A DNA stretch of 64,000 bases from Theocolax elegans (lineage: Eukaryota; Arthropoda; Insecta; Hymenoptera; Cerocephalidae): assembly GCA_026168455.1 (NCBI GenBank), contig CM047429.1:32385850-32449849 (forward strand), given 5' to 3'. Below the pieces are notes generated by a model. That model was not told where the DNA came from, did not search any database, and saw only the letters and a list, made by a program, of their open reading frames with translations. The translations under genes were made by a program, and so were the position numbers. Of this stretch, positions 48,092 to 59,733 are shown one piece after another (position 1 is the stretch's first letter; every line of letters starts with the position of its first letter).

Positions 48092-49720
48092 AACACAAAA
48101 AGGTCGTGCTCCTGGCTCTACTTCGTCGAAATGCTCAATCAACGTAGTAAAGCCATGCACATCACCCGCTGATCGTAATAAACTCTCAACTAGCATCCTT
48201 ACCCTTTCTTGATACCTTTTATGATATTTGTACACTCTGCCAGAATCCTTGTTTCCTTGTCTCGGACGATGTCCTTGACAAATGACCTCCATTTTCCAAC
48301 GCCAACACGCCTGAGCAACTACGCCAAGTTTAACTTCGATGTTCCAATGTTGGAGAAAGTTCATACCGAGGAACATCGAGTATTCGTTTAAGCCTTCAAT
48401 TACAAAAAGAACATCTAACAAACCTAGGACTTTCAGTGCTGGTCCTGCAACACCTCGCACTATTACCTTGACTAGTTTCTATCTATCGTCTACGCGTATG
48501 AGTGAAACTATTGCGCCCGGGTCGACAATGAAAAACTAACGTTATTGTTCTCATTTTCATACAATTTATATAGAATACCGATGTCCTAATTTGTGGTAAT
48601 GTAAAACATACGCCAAAGAAAGGACTATTCGGATTCTTTTGAGATCCAGAGCCCTGTGTCTGCCTCTGTATAGTATAATTATATACCATACCCTGCTCAC
48701 GTTGAGGCATATAGACAGATGTCGTCTCGGCTTGAGCAGTGTATTGTTTCGGACTTACACTGTTATATTTTTGCTACTTTGACCCTGTCTATTTGTTTAC
48801 CTAAGATTGCCTACTTCGCAATCACTTGAAGATGAGCTGAAGAATGTTTCTTATTTTTCTTGCTATTCTTCTTTTTCAACGTCTTGTTCTTCGGTGGAGG
48901 AGATGGCTGTGGAGTTTGTTGGCTCTTCTTATGCTCAACTATTGAGACTACTTTTCTCGAAACTTTGGATGAACTACATTTTGGGAAGGCTTGTAAAATA
49001 CAAACCTCTTGTCTTGCTTTGGGCTCTGCAAATTTCTCATTCCATATCAGGTGTTATTTATATTCTTTACCGAACCTCGTTATGTCTTCAAAATTATTTA
49101 TGTAACTCGAGGACATACATTCATGGCACTCTGGTCTCAGTTACGAGTATGCCATCTCTATTTGTTGACGCAATGGAGGAGGCCGACGGAATTTCTGCAC
49201 AATAGCCTTAAAGCAATTCAGGTATTTTACGACCTTCTCTCCTTTGCCTTGCGTGCGGCGTTGTAGATCTTCGAACAAATCTTGATCTCGTAACTCCTGA
49301 CCGTATTCATTCAACAATTTATTTTCGAAGTCATACCAGTTACGTAAGGAAAATTGGACTGCCCTATACCAAAATAGAGCCGTCTTCTTAAATACGCAAG
49401 GCAATGCGCTCAAAATACATTGGTCAGAGAGCTGGTCGTCATTCCTGAAGTCTTGTAGACTATCCAGGAACTCTTCGGCATCATCGTTGGTCTTCCTATC
49501 AAACGATAAACTACAGTCTCTGAGGGCTCTTGCATAACCAGGCCAATTCTTCATACCTCATAAAGGTAGCTAGTTGTATCCTAAAAGGACTAATGCACCC
49601 ATATCCTCACTTTAGTTCTTCGTGTTGCGCTCGAGGACATCTCGACTCGGCGATGGTAATCTATTACATCTGTTCGTGTGGCGCTACTTTCAATTGCTTC
49701 TCGCATAATAAGCATTTGCA
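48077..49720 (-). pseudogene. Ty3/Gypsy gag-protease and start of RT, broken
   Basis: On the minus strand, 49,554-49,141 encodes the central capsid-like gag region: DDAEEFLDSLQDF, ILSALPCVFKKTALFWYRA, EDLQRRTQGKGEKV and QIEMAYS. A Lys/Ser/Pro-rich gag tail follows to about 48,790. The protease appears near 48,530-48,495 as VDPGAIVSLI, where the usual catalytic Asp-Ser/Thr-Gly reads Asp-Pro-Gly (48,515-48,523). It continues after a stop as VRGVAGPALKVLG, VIEGLNEYSMFLGMNFL. The frame ends within the RT N-terminus (VHGFTTLIEHF; GARPFC) at about 48,090. Gag packages the RNA and the protease processes the polyprotein. A short frame at 49,712-49,590 may be the gag N-terminus. The element is split; its 3' end is at 42,603-43,190. 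Confidence 0.78.
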
Positions 49721-49811
49721 TCTTCCCCATTAGCAGCGTAATGTTCATTCGAATCTAGCTTTCTAACGTTAACGTTAATGCTCAGGTTTACTACTCCTTT
49801 CCTCCGGGGGA

Positions 49812-50035
49812 ATTCGAATTGGGTGTCCAACGAATCACACATGATGCTAATGCGGTTGCATCCTGGGCTCCCCTAAATGGTTTAGACCTAAACGTTAATA
49901 AAACCAAAGTAATGATCCTGGGCAGTAAGGCATATGTTTCGCGTATAAATCTAACTACTGCCCCGCGAGTTAAGCTTTTGAATAATTGTCTCCACTACGA
50001 AAATCAAGTGAAATCACTAGGCGTCTGGCTGCTGC
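49812..50035 (+). pseudogene. Short LINE fragment, same family as the LINE at 38,297-40,872
   Basis: This fragment encodes the region just after the RT catalytic site: LGVQRITHDANAVASWAPLN, then LNVNKTKVMILGSKAYVSR. It aligns base for base with 39,708-39,935, for example AAAACCAA(A/G)GTAATGATCC. It begins and ends abruptly. The frame is cleaner here than in the longer copy. Confidence 0.75.
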
Positions 50036-50119
50036 GTACAAGCATATTTTTTCGTTTTTACTCCACTTATCTCAATTATTCGAAAAAATGAATTTTTTTT
50101 AATAAGTGTGATCGGGGCT

Positions 50120-50612
50120 ATCTATCTTCCAGTAGAAGATGCCCCGTCGACTTGGAGGAAAATTACTGAACTGGACATCTTCTACAGGAAGTAAATATTT
50201 TTTTTAATTTCGTAATAGGCCTTCCAGTAGATGATGCCCCGTCGTCCTGGAGGTAAAATTACTGACCTGGACATCTTCAACAGGAAAAAATTTTTTTTTT
50301 AATTTTGTAATAGGCCTTCCAGTAGATGATGCCCCGTCGAACTGGGGGTAAAGTTACCGACCTAGACATCTTCTACAGGAAGAAAATATTTTTTTTTTAA
50401 TTTAGTAATGAACCTTCCAGTAGATGATGTCACGATGACCTGGAGGTAACATTAGAGACCTGGATATCATCTACAGGAAGAAATTATTTTTTTTTTAATT
50501 TTGTAATGGGCCTTCCAGTAGATGATGCCCCGTCGACCTGAAGGCAACATTAGGCACCTGGACATCATCTACAGGACGAAAATATTTTTTTTAATTTCGT
50601 AATGGGCCTTTC
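50120..50612. repeat. 96-bp satellite again, inverted relative to 1-880
   Basis: Five units with CTTCCAGTAGATGATGCCCC heads start at 50,126, 50,221, 50,316, 50,414 and 50,512 (95-98-bp spacing). Each is the reverse complement of the unit at 1-880, including CTGGACATCTTCTACAGGAA and the A/T homopolymer stretch. The stretch from 50,613 to 51,076 is AT-rich and empty. Confidence 0.92.
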
Positions 50613-51076
50613 CAAGATATATAGACATTATTATAAATTTATGATAATTCTGTTAATAAGTCAAGAGATATTATCAACATTACTAGAATGTACGATGTAA
50701 GTAGTAGATCATTTCTCTGAAATTCAGGAAAATTCAGTGCATAAAGTAGATATTAAATGATATTTTAATATATAATTTGATATAAAATGTGTGTTTGGTC
50801 ATAAATTTTTTATAAATTATTGACAACGGGTACATTTATAATAAATTATCTTTAAAATGCAAAGAAATTTTTCCACATAATGCATCGAATTTTCACGAAA
50901 TTTCTAAGTAAAGTCATAAAAGGCATCATATTTTCCAGTACTTAAAAAAAACGAACATTACGTTTATTTTCCATATTTTTTTTGTTAATCATTTTATGTT
51001 GTAACGGTAAGGTATTGTTTACCTTACCGTTTGACGAATTCGAGCAACACGAACGAACAGTATCGTAATGGCGAGA
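50613..51076. other. AT-rich, no recognisable feature
   Basis: I found no coding region or repeat. A short inverted word, GGTAAGGTATTGTTTACCTTACC, spans about 51,007-51,029. Confidence 0.5.
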
Positions 51077-52870
51077 TCAACTTCGCGCGCGAAAGATTCG
51101 TTGATGATTGAAATTGAGCTGTTTTAAAGTTCTCAAGAGATCATAATGACTAATTGTGTCAAATGCCTTTCTAAAATCAAACATTAATAAGAAGGTAACC
51201 ATACCTCTCTCAGAGGCCAACCGTATATCATCAGTGATCTTTATAAGCGCTGTTTGGGTGCTAAACTGCTTGCGAAAACTCGATTGGAATGATGTCAACA
51301 TGTTATTTGATTCTAAATGAGCAATTACTTGTTGAGAAACTAATCGGTAAAAAACTTTAGCAAAATGTGGCAGATTTGCAATAGGTCTAGTATCTGATGG
51401 CGCTGAGGGTTTAGGAACTTTACTAAGTGGGATAATGACCGACTTCTTCCACAAGGCAGGGTACCTATTCGTTGTAAACGAATAATTAAAAAGCTCCGTA
51501 AGGATTGGAACAATATTACTAAAAACCTCTTTAAAATACGGTAAAGACAAGCCATCAGCACTACAACTTTTGGCTTTAGGAAGGCAAAGTGAAATAGCAT
51601 CAGCAACCTGCACATGAGTAACTGCTTGAAATAAGAGACACGGAAAGTCAAAAACAGGTTGTAGCAATTTAATCTCCTTCAGTTATTCGATAGTACAAGA
51701 TGAATGACTCCTAGAAACCGACGCAAAATGGTAAGACAATTCAGCCGCTGAAAAGAACTTAAGCGGAGAATTGAAGTCTCGCCCGTTATTCCCAGTCTTC
51801 TCAATAAACGCCAACACTTTGACTGATCAGTTTCTCTGAATTTCTTTTTTCAATTCCTTACGCATGCCTTTATATTGAACCAGCAACAACGAAACACCGT
51901 GACGCTTAGCTAATTTATACAATTTGTCTCTCTCATTACACTTAACCCTTAACTCTTTACTCATCCATGGGGCAGACCGCGTACGAATAGGTCGTGTCAC
52001 CATTGGTGCCTGTCTATCCAGATTTGTGATAAGAGAATTGCACATAGATTCACATAACGTGTCTACAGATAATGCTGCATTAAAATTTGCTCGTAAGTCC
52101 GTGAGATCATTTTTTATCATTCTAGAAAATTCTGAGTAAACACAATTATAATATAAGGCCTTGGTTCTAATACTGGAAGATAATAATCGATAATAATATA
52201 GTCGTGCCCATTTATAAATGGGCTATCAGATTGCTTCTTATTCTTAACCTTAGTTTTGGAATTAACTATAAATACATCAAGCCATGTGTCACAATTATTA
52301 CGGTGGTGGGTTGCATTAAAAGGAACAAGATAAAATGAATTTTCGTTTATAAGGTCAAGCAAATGCAAACTGTAATAATCGTCGGTCAAAAAATTTGAAT
52401 TTAAGTCACCACTAATAATGACGTTTCCATAACGATAAGCATAAAGTTGCAACGTATTAAAGAATTTTGTTAAAACATGTTCCTTGGGACGCCGGTAGAC
52501 AATTGCAAAAAGTATTTATATTACAAATAAATAAATCTAAGATCATGTATTGTGTATCGTTTATATTAGTTATTTGAGGGGCTTCGAGTACTTTAAAAAA
52601 TATATCACTCCTCAAATAACATGCCACACCACCACCCTACATGAACTCTCTTTTACCAGTGACAGACGCCAAACCCGGATCATTTCGCAATAAAATATAG
52701 CCATCTAATTTATAAATAGAATCTGGATGATTTGGTGTTGACCACGTCTCAGTTAGTGCAAGAAGATCTAACTTTTGAGAGGTCAACAGTGATTCAATTT
52801 CAACATGATGATCAAGCAATGAATTTACATTAGCATGTGCGACACACAAATGAGCAGATGACGATGTGCG
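51077..52870 (-). pseudogene. CR1/Jockey-like LINE ORF2, 5' two-thirds, broken
   Basis: Minus strand. The endonuclease starts near 52,850 with HANVNSLL, then KLDLLALTETWSTPNHPDSI. A stop near 52,636 interrupts it before GGGVACYLRSDIFFK, and after frame breaks it continues with VPFNATHHRNNCDTWLDVFI and SPFINGHDYIIIDY (52,360-52,175). The linker SAPWMSKELRVKCNERDKLY follows (52,120-51,827). The RT N-terminal region is open from 51,667, with KSVIIPLSKVPKPSAPSDTR through motif A (FDFRKAFDTISH, near 51,165). The copy stops at about 51,090, before motif B. It directly follows ORF1 at 52,895-53,940, so this is a 5'-complete, 3'-deleted element. Confidence 0.85.
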
Positions 52871-52894
52871 ACAAGTTTCATAAGAATCACTAGG

Positions 52895-53940
52895 CAGTCA
52901 CAGTAATAATTTGTTAAGATCATCCTCGGTAACAATTTGAGTAGCCTGTGATTTATCGTTCTTACGTACATATATGACACTATCACGAGTCCAAATATAC
53001 TTATACTTAAGAGGTTCGAGCTTACTTTTAACTAAAAGATGCAATTCATGAACGGCCGGAGGCAACAACTCATAGATGTTAATAGGTTGCGCAGAAAAAT
53101 TACCAGCATTTGCAACTAGGTTTCCATAAGTAATATTTCCAAACTTACGTTTTACTTCCAACACATAATTTCGCACCTCAGACTGCTTAAATCGAATAAC
53201 AAATGATTTGGTATCCACAATACCAGAGGAAGATTAACTAGCTGGTAACGAAGAAGAGCTACTTTGTGTACTTCTGAACGGAAAAGGGCGAGCCTCAAGA
53301 ATATCACCACAGAAGTGATCGGGACCGAGTACATGCAAAATACCTTTAGATAAATCAGTAAGAGGAGTGCTACAAGATGCAGGAATACCTGTAAGCATTT
53401 CTTTAAGCTGAGCAACTTCTGAGCGTACTAATACATTTTCGGTCTCCAAATCAGTTATTCTTTTATTTTGTTGCTCGATAATACCCATAAAACTATCCAA
53501 TCTCTTATTGATTAATTCAGTATTTTCTTTCTCACTATTGAAAAGAAATGCAGATTGCTGTGATGGGGTCATTGACTCCTAATTTTCTGGTAGATTCATG
53601 TTGTCAACTCACGGTGTATCAATAGGAACGTTACTCACAACCAGGCTAGGACCGGAAGAAGACGCAGAATCCAAATCCAAATCACGAGCAAAATCTAGGG
53701 TCGAGTGACGAGCAGAAGACGACAGAACGTTTGATTCTTTAATTTTTAACAACTTAACATAAGAAGATTTATCTATAGACTTTCCAAGTTATGATGTACA
53801 GCATATATCAGATGGTTTACTATTCACGTAACGAGTAGAACAACCTGGATGGAAAACATTATCACACTGACCTGCAATATTTTGCGTACATCGAGCACAT
53901 TTAATTGCTTTCGATTTAGATTTAGCCTTACTACCCATTT
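52895..53940 (-). pseudogene. LINE ORF1: zinc finger, coiled coil and FP-like domain
   Basis: This ORF1 starts at an ATG near 53,938 (MGSKAKSKSKAIKC). It begins with a PHD-like finger, CARC...CDNVFHPGC. A Ser-rich linker follows, then a coiled-coil stretch with IIEQQNKRITDLETENVLVR (about 53,490-53,430). The C-terminal domain has SEVRNYVLEVKRKFGNITYG and YKYIWTRDSVIYVRKND (53,190-52,960). That C-terminal region resembles the baculovirus FP-like domain found in several insect LINE ORF1 proteins. ORF1 proteins trimerise through the coiled coil and bind element RNA. Stops near 53,787 and 53,235 and a break near 53,580 split it. It is followed after a short gap by ORF2 on the same strand. Confidence 0.75.
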
Positions 53941-55104
53941 ATACGGTTGAATGAATCGGTTATACGGTTATATTCTGTATCGCACAACATTCTACAACAT
54001 ACCACGCATTAGTACAAAACACATCTATGTCCGACATACATACAATTTAAACATGAATAGTTATAACAAAAGCGCAATAATAATATTTCTCGCTCGCAGT
54101 TTATAAGCATTTAATAAAAATACTGATAAAGTTACTTAAAACACTCTAAATCCTAGTTAAATTTTGCTAAAAATCTACGTAGTTGGCACTTTACAATTTT
54201 TCAATTAAAGAATATTGTAAAACTTGAGAATAAAATGAAAATTATAAAACGTACAAGGCAAATTACGAAAGTATTGCACACTAGTACCACTGAATACTGC
54301 CCAAAGATAAATATAAAATATAAATAAAATACGCTAAATAAAAATAAAAATGAAAATTATAAAAATAAGCAGAGAACAATAAGTACTGGATACTAGCAAT
54401 TTTCACATTATATTAAAACGAGCTGAATTTTTTGTTGACGACGAGTTGAACTTCTTTTTGCTCACAGACTATCATACAACTATATACAATACTATCGAAA
54501 CACAAATCTCACAGATATTTTACGCATTATGCCATTCGTTCGGATAATAATCGCTAATTTACATACAAACAAAAAAAAATCGAAGTATAATATTAAGTAT
54601 AATTAAGTATCGAAGTATAATATAAGTTACGCATTATCTATCATACACTAACAATTAAAATAATAACAAACGTGTGTAAAACTGAATTGTGTCGACATCT
54701 AGTGTTAATGATAACATTAATTAGATCGCGTTATCACCAGGTATCAGTCTGTAAAAGTCAATGTCTACATTGCCGACTGTCGGTAACACTCTCGCCACGT
54801 GTAGGCTTTATATAATTTGAATCAAACATAAGCTAGAAATCGAACACACTTTTTCACACTTTTATGTATTACATACCGGCACTGCATCCACCAAACTTTC
54901 AAAAACAGCACAAACAAAATAACTCGAGTCGTTAGAAGTCGCTCATGACCAAATTAATGCACCTTATGGAATGCATTATAGTTTAACACATACTGGCCGT
55001 AGCGAGGACTTCTTCCTGTAACTTTCCTTCAAGGAGTACAAAAGGAAAATTATTAAAACACGAACTTTTAGAGAGCTGTATATAAGGTGATGTTGACGCT
55101 TACC
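53941..55104 (-). other. Probable 5' untranslated region of the LINE, and unassigned sequence
   Basis: The sequence upstream of ORF1 on the minus strand is AT-rich, with no coding sequence. Part of it is presumably the LINE's 5' leader, which carries the promoter in these elements, but I cannot place its start. Confidence 0.35.
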
Positions 55105-55122
55105 AAGAGAGAGAGAGAGAGA
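55105..55122. repeat. (GA)n microsatellite at the LINE 3' end
   Basis: About 9 GA units adjoin the (ATTG)n tail of the LINE. A second (GA)n run (56,630-56,648) adjoins the truncated 5' end. Confidence 0.9.
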
Positions 55123-56629
55123 TTGATTGATTGATTGATTGATAACTGAATTTTATTAGTGCCAAGGAAAAGGTATCCGTATGGCACATTTGCTAATAAA
55201 ATATAACATTATACAAAAAAATATATACTTATACATAAAAGCTGGAGGTTTACAGCTTGTATATTACAAATCATGCATAATATATCGCATATGACTGTAT
55301 ATTCGCAGCCAAAAAAATCTATTTATAATAAATGTATAAGGTTTTTCGCAGTTACTAATAGTATACATATTACTCTACTAAATTAATATTTAATGTACGT
55401 ATATATACACTCTTCTTCTTGACAAATATCCATAGTCATAATTACTTTAATGCCTACTATGTAAATACCGTTTGAGTGAATGTTTAAATATGCTAACTGA
55501 GGGGCTACTTCTAAGTTCAGATGGTAAGTTATTCCACCACAACATTGCAGATATATTAAACAATGATTTGTACGAATCTCTAGTCGCTAACGGTATGTTA
55601 AAAACCACGTCCACTCTCCTAGATCCACGATTTTCTTCACTCATGAATCTCAAATCATCGTACAGATAATTTGGCCTATGTGATAGAAGCAGCCTATACA
55701 TAAAGATACCAAGAAAGTAAGCTTGTCTGTCCTTTATATTAAGCCAACCAAGTCGTTCGTAAAAAGGTTTCAACGCCACATCTCTTTTCAAATGAAAAAT
55801 GAAGCGAACAACCGTGTTACAGAATTTTGAAGCTTCGTTTCTACATAAGAAGGAAAATCGTTCATTAACAGACATCCATAATCGAAGTGGGGCAAAATGA
55901 GAGAGATTGCTAGCAAAGATCGCGCTCTTATCGGTAATCTGTAGCCTTTATAACGGAGTCGATAAAGCAAACCGTGGATAGTGGAAGAGATGCGCATAAT
56001 TTGAGCATTCCATGAAAGATCATGCGTAAGAATAATTCCAAGACTAAATCCATACTGAGTCGGATAATGGAACCTGACTATCACCAACTAAGATGGGAGA
56101 TATAATTTGATCTCGCAAGCGAATGGAAATTTTTGTGCAAGCAAAGAGTATAGCTTTTGTTTTAGCTACATTTAAGTTCAAGCCATTTGAGTAACCCAGG
56201 TTACAATCGATTTTATATCCTCGTTAAGCTTAGCAATTGTGTCATTGATATCAGCTGGCTTACATTTTATATAAATTTTTAAATCGTCCGCAAATAACAT
56301 AGGTTTAGCAAATTTAACGATCTTGGCCAAAGAGTTTATGTACATTAAAAAAAGGATTGGCCCTGGTGTAGAATCCTGGGGAACACCCGATGTAACCTGA
56401 ATGTACTCCGAAAGCGAATTATCCAAATTCAGAATTGCCTGAGAGCGATCAGTGAGATATGAATGTATCCATCTTAGAGCCATATGTGAGAAGCTTAATT
56501 TTTTTAGTCTGAAAAGAAGAATACTATGATCGATAGTGTCGAAAGCTCGACTTAAGTCAAAGAGAACCATCAATGTAACCATGCCCCTTTCAAAGCCAAA
56601 CCTAATGTCATCTGTAGTTTTCAACAAAC
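55123..56629 (-). pseudogene. CR1/Jockey-like LINE, RT and C-terminal part with 3' tail
   Basis: Minus strand, 5'-truncated inside the RT. Motif A is FDLSRAFDTIDH (near 56,560-56,525), motif B is TSGVPQDSTPGPILFLMY (QDST in place of QGSI/V), and the catalytic block is MLFADDLKIY (near 56,310-56,280). A break near 56,170 leads to the thumb-like region SLGIILTHDLSWNAQIMRIS and LPHFDYGC (56,087-55,788). Another break leads to the C-terminal domain ending SIFKHSLKRYLHSRH (55,875-55,447). The 3' untranslated part ends in (ATCA)n at about 55,122-55,142. (CT)n, in element orientation, abuts both ends. The RT itself is uninterrupted between motif A and the catalytic Asp pair. Confidence 0.85.
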
Positions 56630-57265
56630 AGAGAGAGAGAGAGAGAGCGACCGATCGGCTGGTCGTTATTTATCAACGACTACAGCAACGTATAAAGTAA
56701 ATGGTACCATTTCACGCGATCGTGATTTTATTCGCAATTAATAAATAATCTTATTGCGTTATACCAGTCCCGTTAACTGGGTATATTATTTTAGTTCGCG
56801 ATACTTTCCCCCCCTCTCTCTACAAGTCGGCCGTTTACCGACTTGTAATAATAGCGTAGACCTCGGCGACAATCAGATATTTTATTTGTTATTTATCTTT
56901 ATTTTTATTTCAATAAATTCAGTTTATTATTAGATTTCAATTCGGTATTCGAGTAATTAAATTTTAACCCACAATTTTAGCGATTCCTTCCGTCATCCTA
57001 AAGCTCGTATATTTCAGGTTAACAAGTGCTCGACGTGATATCCCTCTTTCGCGGTCAATTTCAGATTTGATTTTTACCTGGTTGTTATCTGAAACAGTAA
57101 CTCAGTTTCAGACTAACACTTAACATATTTGGTAGAGCGGACAGGTAACCGCCGCCGCAACGCGGGAAAAATACGTTTATTTAAATACGGTAAGTTTAAC
57201 CGTACTGCCGAGCAGCCGCGATATTAAAATAAACATCCGTGCGGCAACCAAACTGTTACAATGTA
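56630..57265. repeat. First (inverted) copy of a GC-rich repeat element
   Basis: This block is, in two pieces, the reverse complement of 57,810-58,145. The first piece, (GA)n then ACCGATCGGCTGG-type sequence to CTCTCTCTAC (56,640-56,825), matches 57,955-58,140. The second piece, ACCGCCGCCGCAACGCGGGA through AACAGTTTGG-type sequence (57,148-57,262), matches 57,812-57,925. About 280-300 extra bp (56,848-57,120) separate them here, and these are absent in the other copy. At 56,821-56,847 there is a perfect hairpin: TACAAGTCGG, 7-nt loop, CCGACTTGTA. No coding region. An LTR-derived origin is possible but unproven. Confidence 0.75.
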
Positions 57266-57777
57266 TTGTGGTTATGAATTTTTCTCTACATTTTCCAGGG
57301 TTGTGACTGTTGTAATTATTAGATATATATTTACTTCTAATAAAAAAGACCGCATTAAAATTTTTATAAACCATTTTGCTACATTTCATGATTTCTGCTT
57401 ATTGTAATAAAATATAAAAAATTAATAAAATATGATTAAAATATGATAGCGATTACTCAGGCAAAATAGTAAATATTTCTCATACATATTTTATTTTATT
57501 TTTATTCTTTTATTAGTTTGAATGATGTATGAAAACATGTGATGGCGATTACTCAGGCAAATAGTAAATATTTATCATACATAATTTATTTTATTTTTAT
57601 TAATCTTTAAGTATAGAATAATTTTGTCGTCGATGCAGTATGTTTAAAGGGATTAGGTTTTTTCCGATTTTGATGAACAAACCATGTATGTTTTTATTTG
57701 GCTTTTATTCTTTAAGTAGTATATATGAAACATATAGCGATTACTCAACAAAAAAATTAATTATTTATCATACATAT
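57266..57777. repeat. AT-rich diverged tandem units with GCGATTACTCA
   Basis: The phrase GCGATTACTCAGGCAAA, followed by TATTT(C/A)TCATACAT, recurs near 57,450, 57,546 and 57,729 in diverged units. The same motif appears in the 89-bp units at 58,611-58,788 and 59,590-59,715. Confidence 0.6.
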
Positions 57778-58116
57778 TTTATTTTATTTTTATTCTTCTA
57801 TTAGTTTGTATGATGTGTAACAGTTTGGTTACCGCACGGATGTCTATTTTATTATCGCGGCTGCACAGCGGTACGGCTAAACTTACCGTATTTAAATAAA
57901 CGTATTTTTCCCGCGTTGTGGCGGCGGTCACCGCCACAACGGTACTTGTAGAGAGAGAGAGGGGAAAAATATCGTGGACTAAAATAATATACACAGTCAA
58001 TGGGACTAGTATAACGCAATAAATAAACTATTTATTGTTTTCTAAACGCTGTCGCGTGAAGTGATACCACTTACTTTATAATTTGCTGTAGTCGATGGTA
58101 AACAACGACCAGCCGA

Positions 58117-58155
<39 letters not shown>

Positions 58156-59134
58156 ATAACTCTCGCTGCGGTGTAGGACGGATTGTCCGTTCGCCCGTGC
58201 ACCGAGGTTGTGTGGCTGCAGGTCGGTTCACGGTGTTGCACCACTCACTGCAAATGCAGGGTCGGCCTGCAGTCAAAATACACACGTGGGAACCACGGTA
58301 AAACACAACGCGGCGAAGCTGAACACGGAACGCGGGGGGATCACACCTGTCGCGTGTCAAGGCGACTATATCTCTTCTAAGCGCGCGCATATCCCCCCTC
58401 ACCTATCGAATCAGGTGCGCGCGCCAATCTTTCGCGCGCGAAGTCAATCTCGCCCGTATAACCACGAGCCGAGCCGAATTTCGCCGGCCCGAGCCGATGC
58501 GAACATTACGATACTGTTCGCTCGTGTTGCCTGAATTCGTCAAAGTACCATTACAGATGTATGAAAACTTGTGAAGGCGATTACTCAAACAAAAAGTTAA
58601 ATATTCATCATACATATTTTATTATATTTTTATTTTTTAAGTAGTTTATATGTAAATATATCGTGGCGATTACTTAACACAAAAATTAAATATTCATCAT
58701 ACATATTTTATTATATTTTTATTTTTTAAGTAGTTTATATGTAAATATATCGTGGCGATTACTTAACACAAAAATTAAATATTCATCATACATATTTTAT
58801 TTTATTTTTATTCTTCTATTAGTTTGTATGATGTGTAACAGTTTGGTTACCGCACGGATGTCTATTTTATTATCGCGGCTGCACAGCGGTACGGCTAAAC
58901 TTACCGTATTTAAATAAACGTATTTTTCCCGCGTTGTGGCGGCGGTCACCGCCACAACGGTACTTGTAGAGAGAGAGAGGGGAAAAATATCGTGGACTAA
59001 AATAATATACACAGTCAATGGGACTAGTATAACGCAATAAATAAACTATTTATTGTTTTCTAAACGCTGTCGCGTGAAGTGATACCACTTACTTTATAAT
59101 TTGCTGTAGTCGATGGTAAACAACGACCAGCCGA

Positions 59135-59171
<37 letters not shown>

Positions 59172-59720
59172 ATAACTCTCGCTGCGGTGTAGGACGGATT
59201 GTCCGTTCGCCCGTGCACCGAGGTTGTGTGGCTGCAGGTCGGTTCACGGTGTTGCACCACTCACTGCAAATGCAGGGTCGGCCTGCAGTCAAAATACACA
59301 CGTGGGAACCACGGTAAAACACAACGCGGCGAAGCTGAACACGGAACGCGGGGGGATCACACCTGTCGCGTGTCAAGGCGACTATATCTCTTCTAAGCGC
59401 GCGCATATCCCCCCTCACCTATCGAATCAGGTGCGCGCGCCAATCTTTCGCGCGCGAAGTCAATCTCGCCCGTATAACCACGAGCCGAGCCGAATTTCGC
59501 CGGCCCGAGCCGATGCGAACATTACGATACTGTTCGCTCGTGTTGCCTGAATTCGTCAAAGTACCATTACAGATGTATGAAAACTTGTGAAGGCGATTAC
59601 TCAAACAAAAAGTTAAATATTCATCATACATATTTTATTATATTTTTATTTTTTAAGTAGTTTATATGTAAATATATCGTGGCGATTACTTAACACAAAA
59701 ATTAAATATTCATCATACAT
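57778..59720. repeat. Tandem ~1.02-kb duplication with GC-rich core
   Basis: 57,778-58,795 and 58,796-59,720 are near-identical at an offset of 1,016-1,018 bp. Each copy has: the CAGTTTGGTTACCGCACGGA start; a perfect hairpin GTTGTGGCGG/CCGCCACAAC (57,915-57,940 and 58,933-58,958); GTAGAGAGAGAG; a (TC)n run (about 58,122-58,148 and 59,140-59,165); and a ~400-bp GC-rich block with GCGCGCG words. Each ends with 89-bp AT-rich units, two in the first copy (58,611-58,788) and one in the second. Matching open frames on both strands in the two copies carry no recognisable domain. Confidence 0.9.
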
Positions 59721-59733
59721 TTTTTAATTATTA

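Noticed and set aside
58154..59631. Paired 65-108-codon frames on both strands of the 1.02-kb duplication
   Set aside because: They are duplicated because the DNA is duplicated. The composition is GC-driven, with no domains or homologous motifs.
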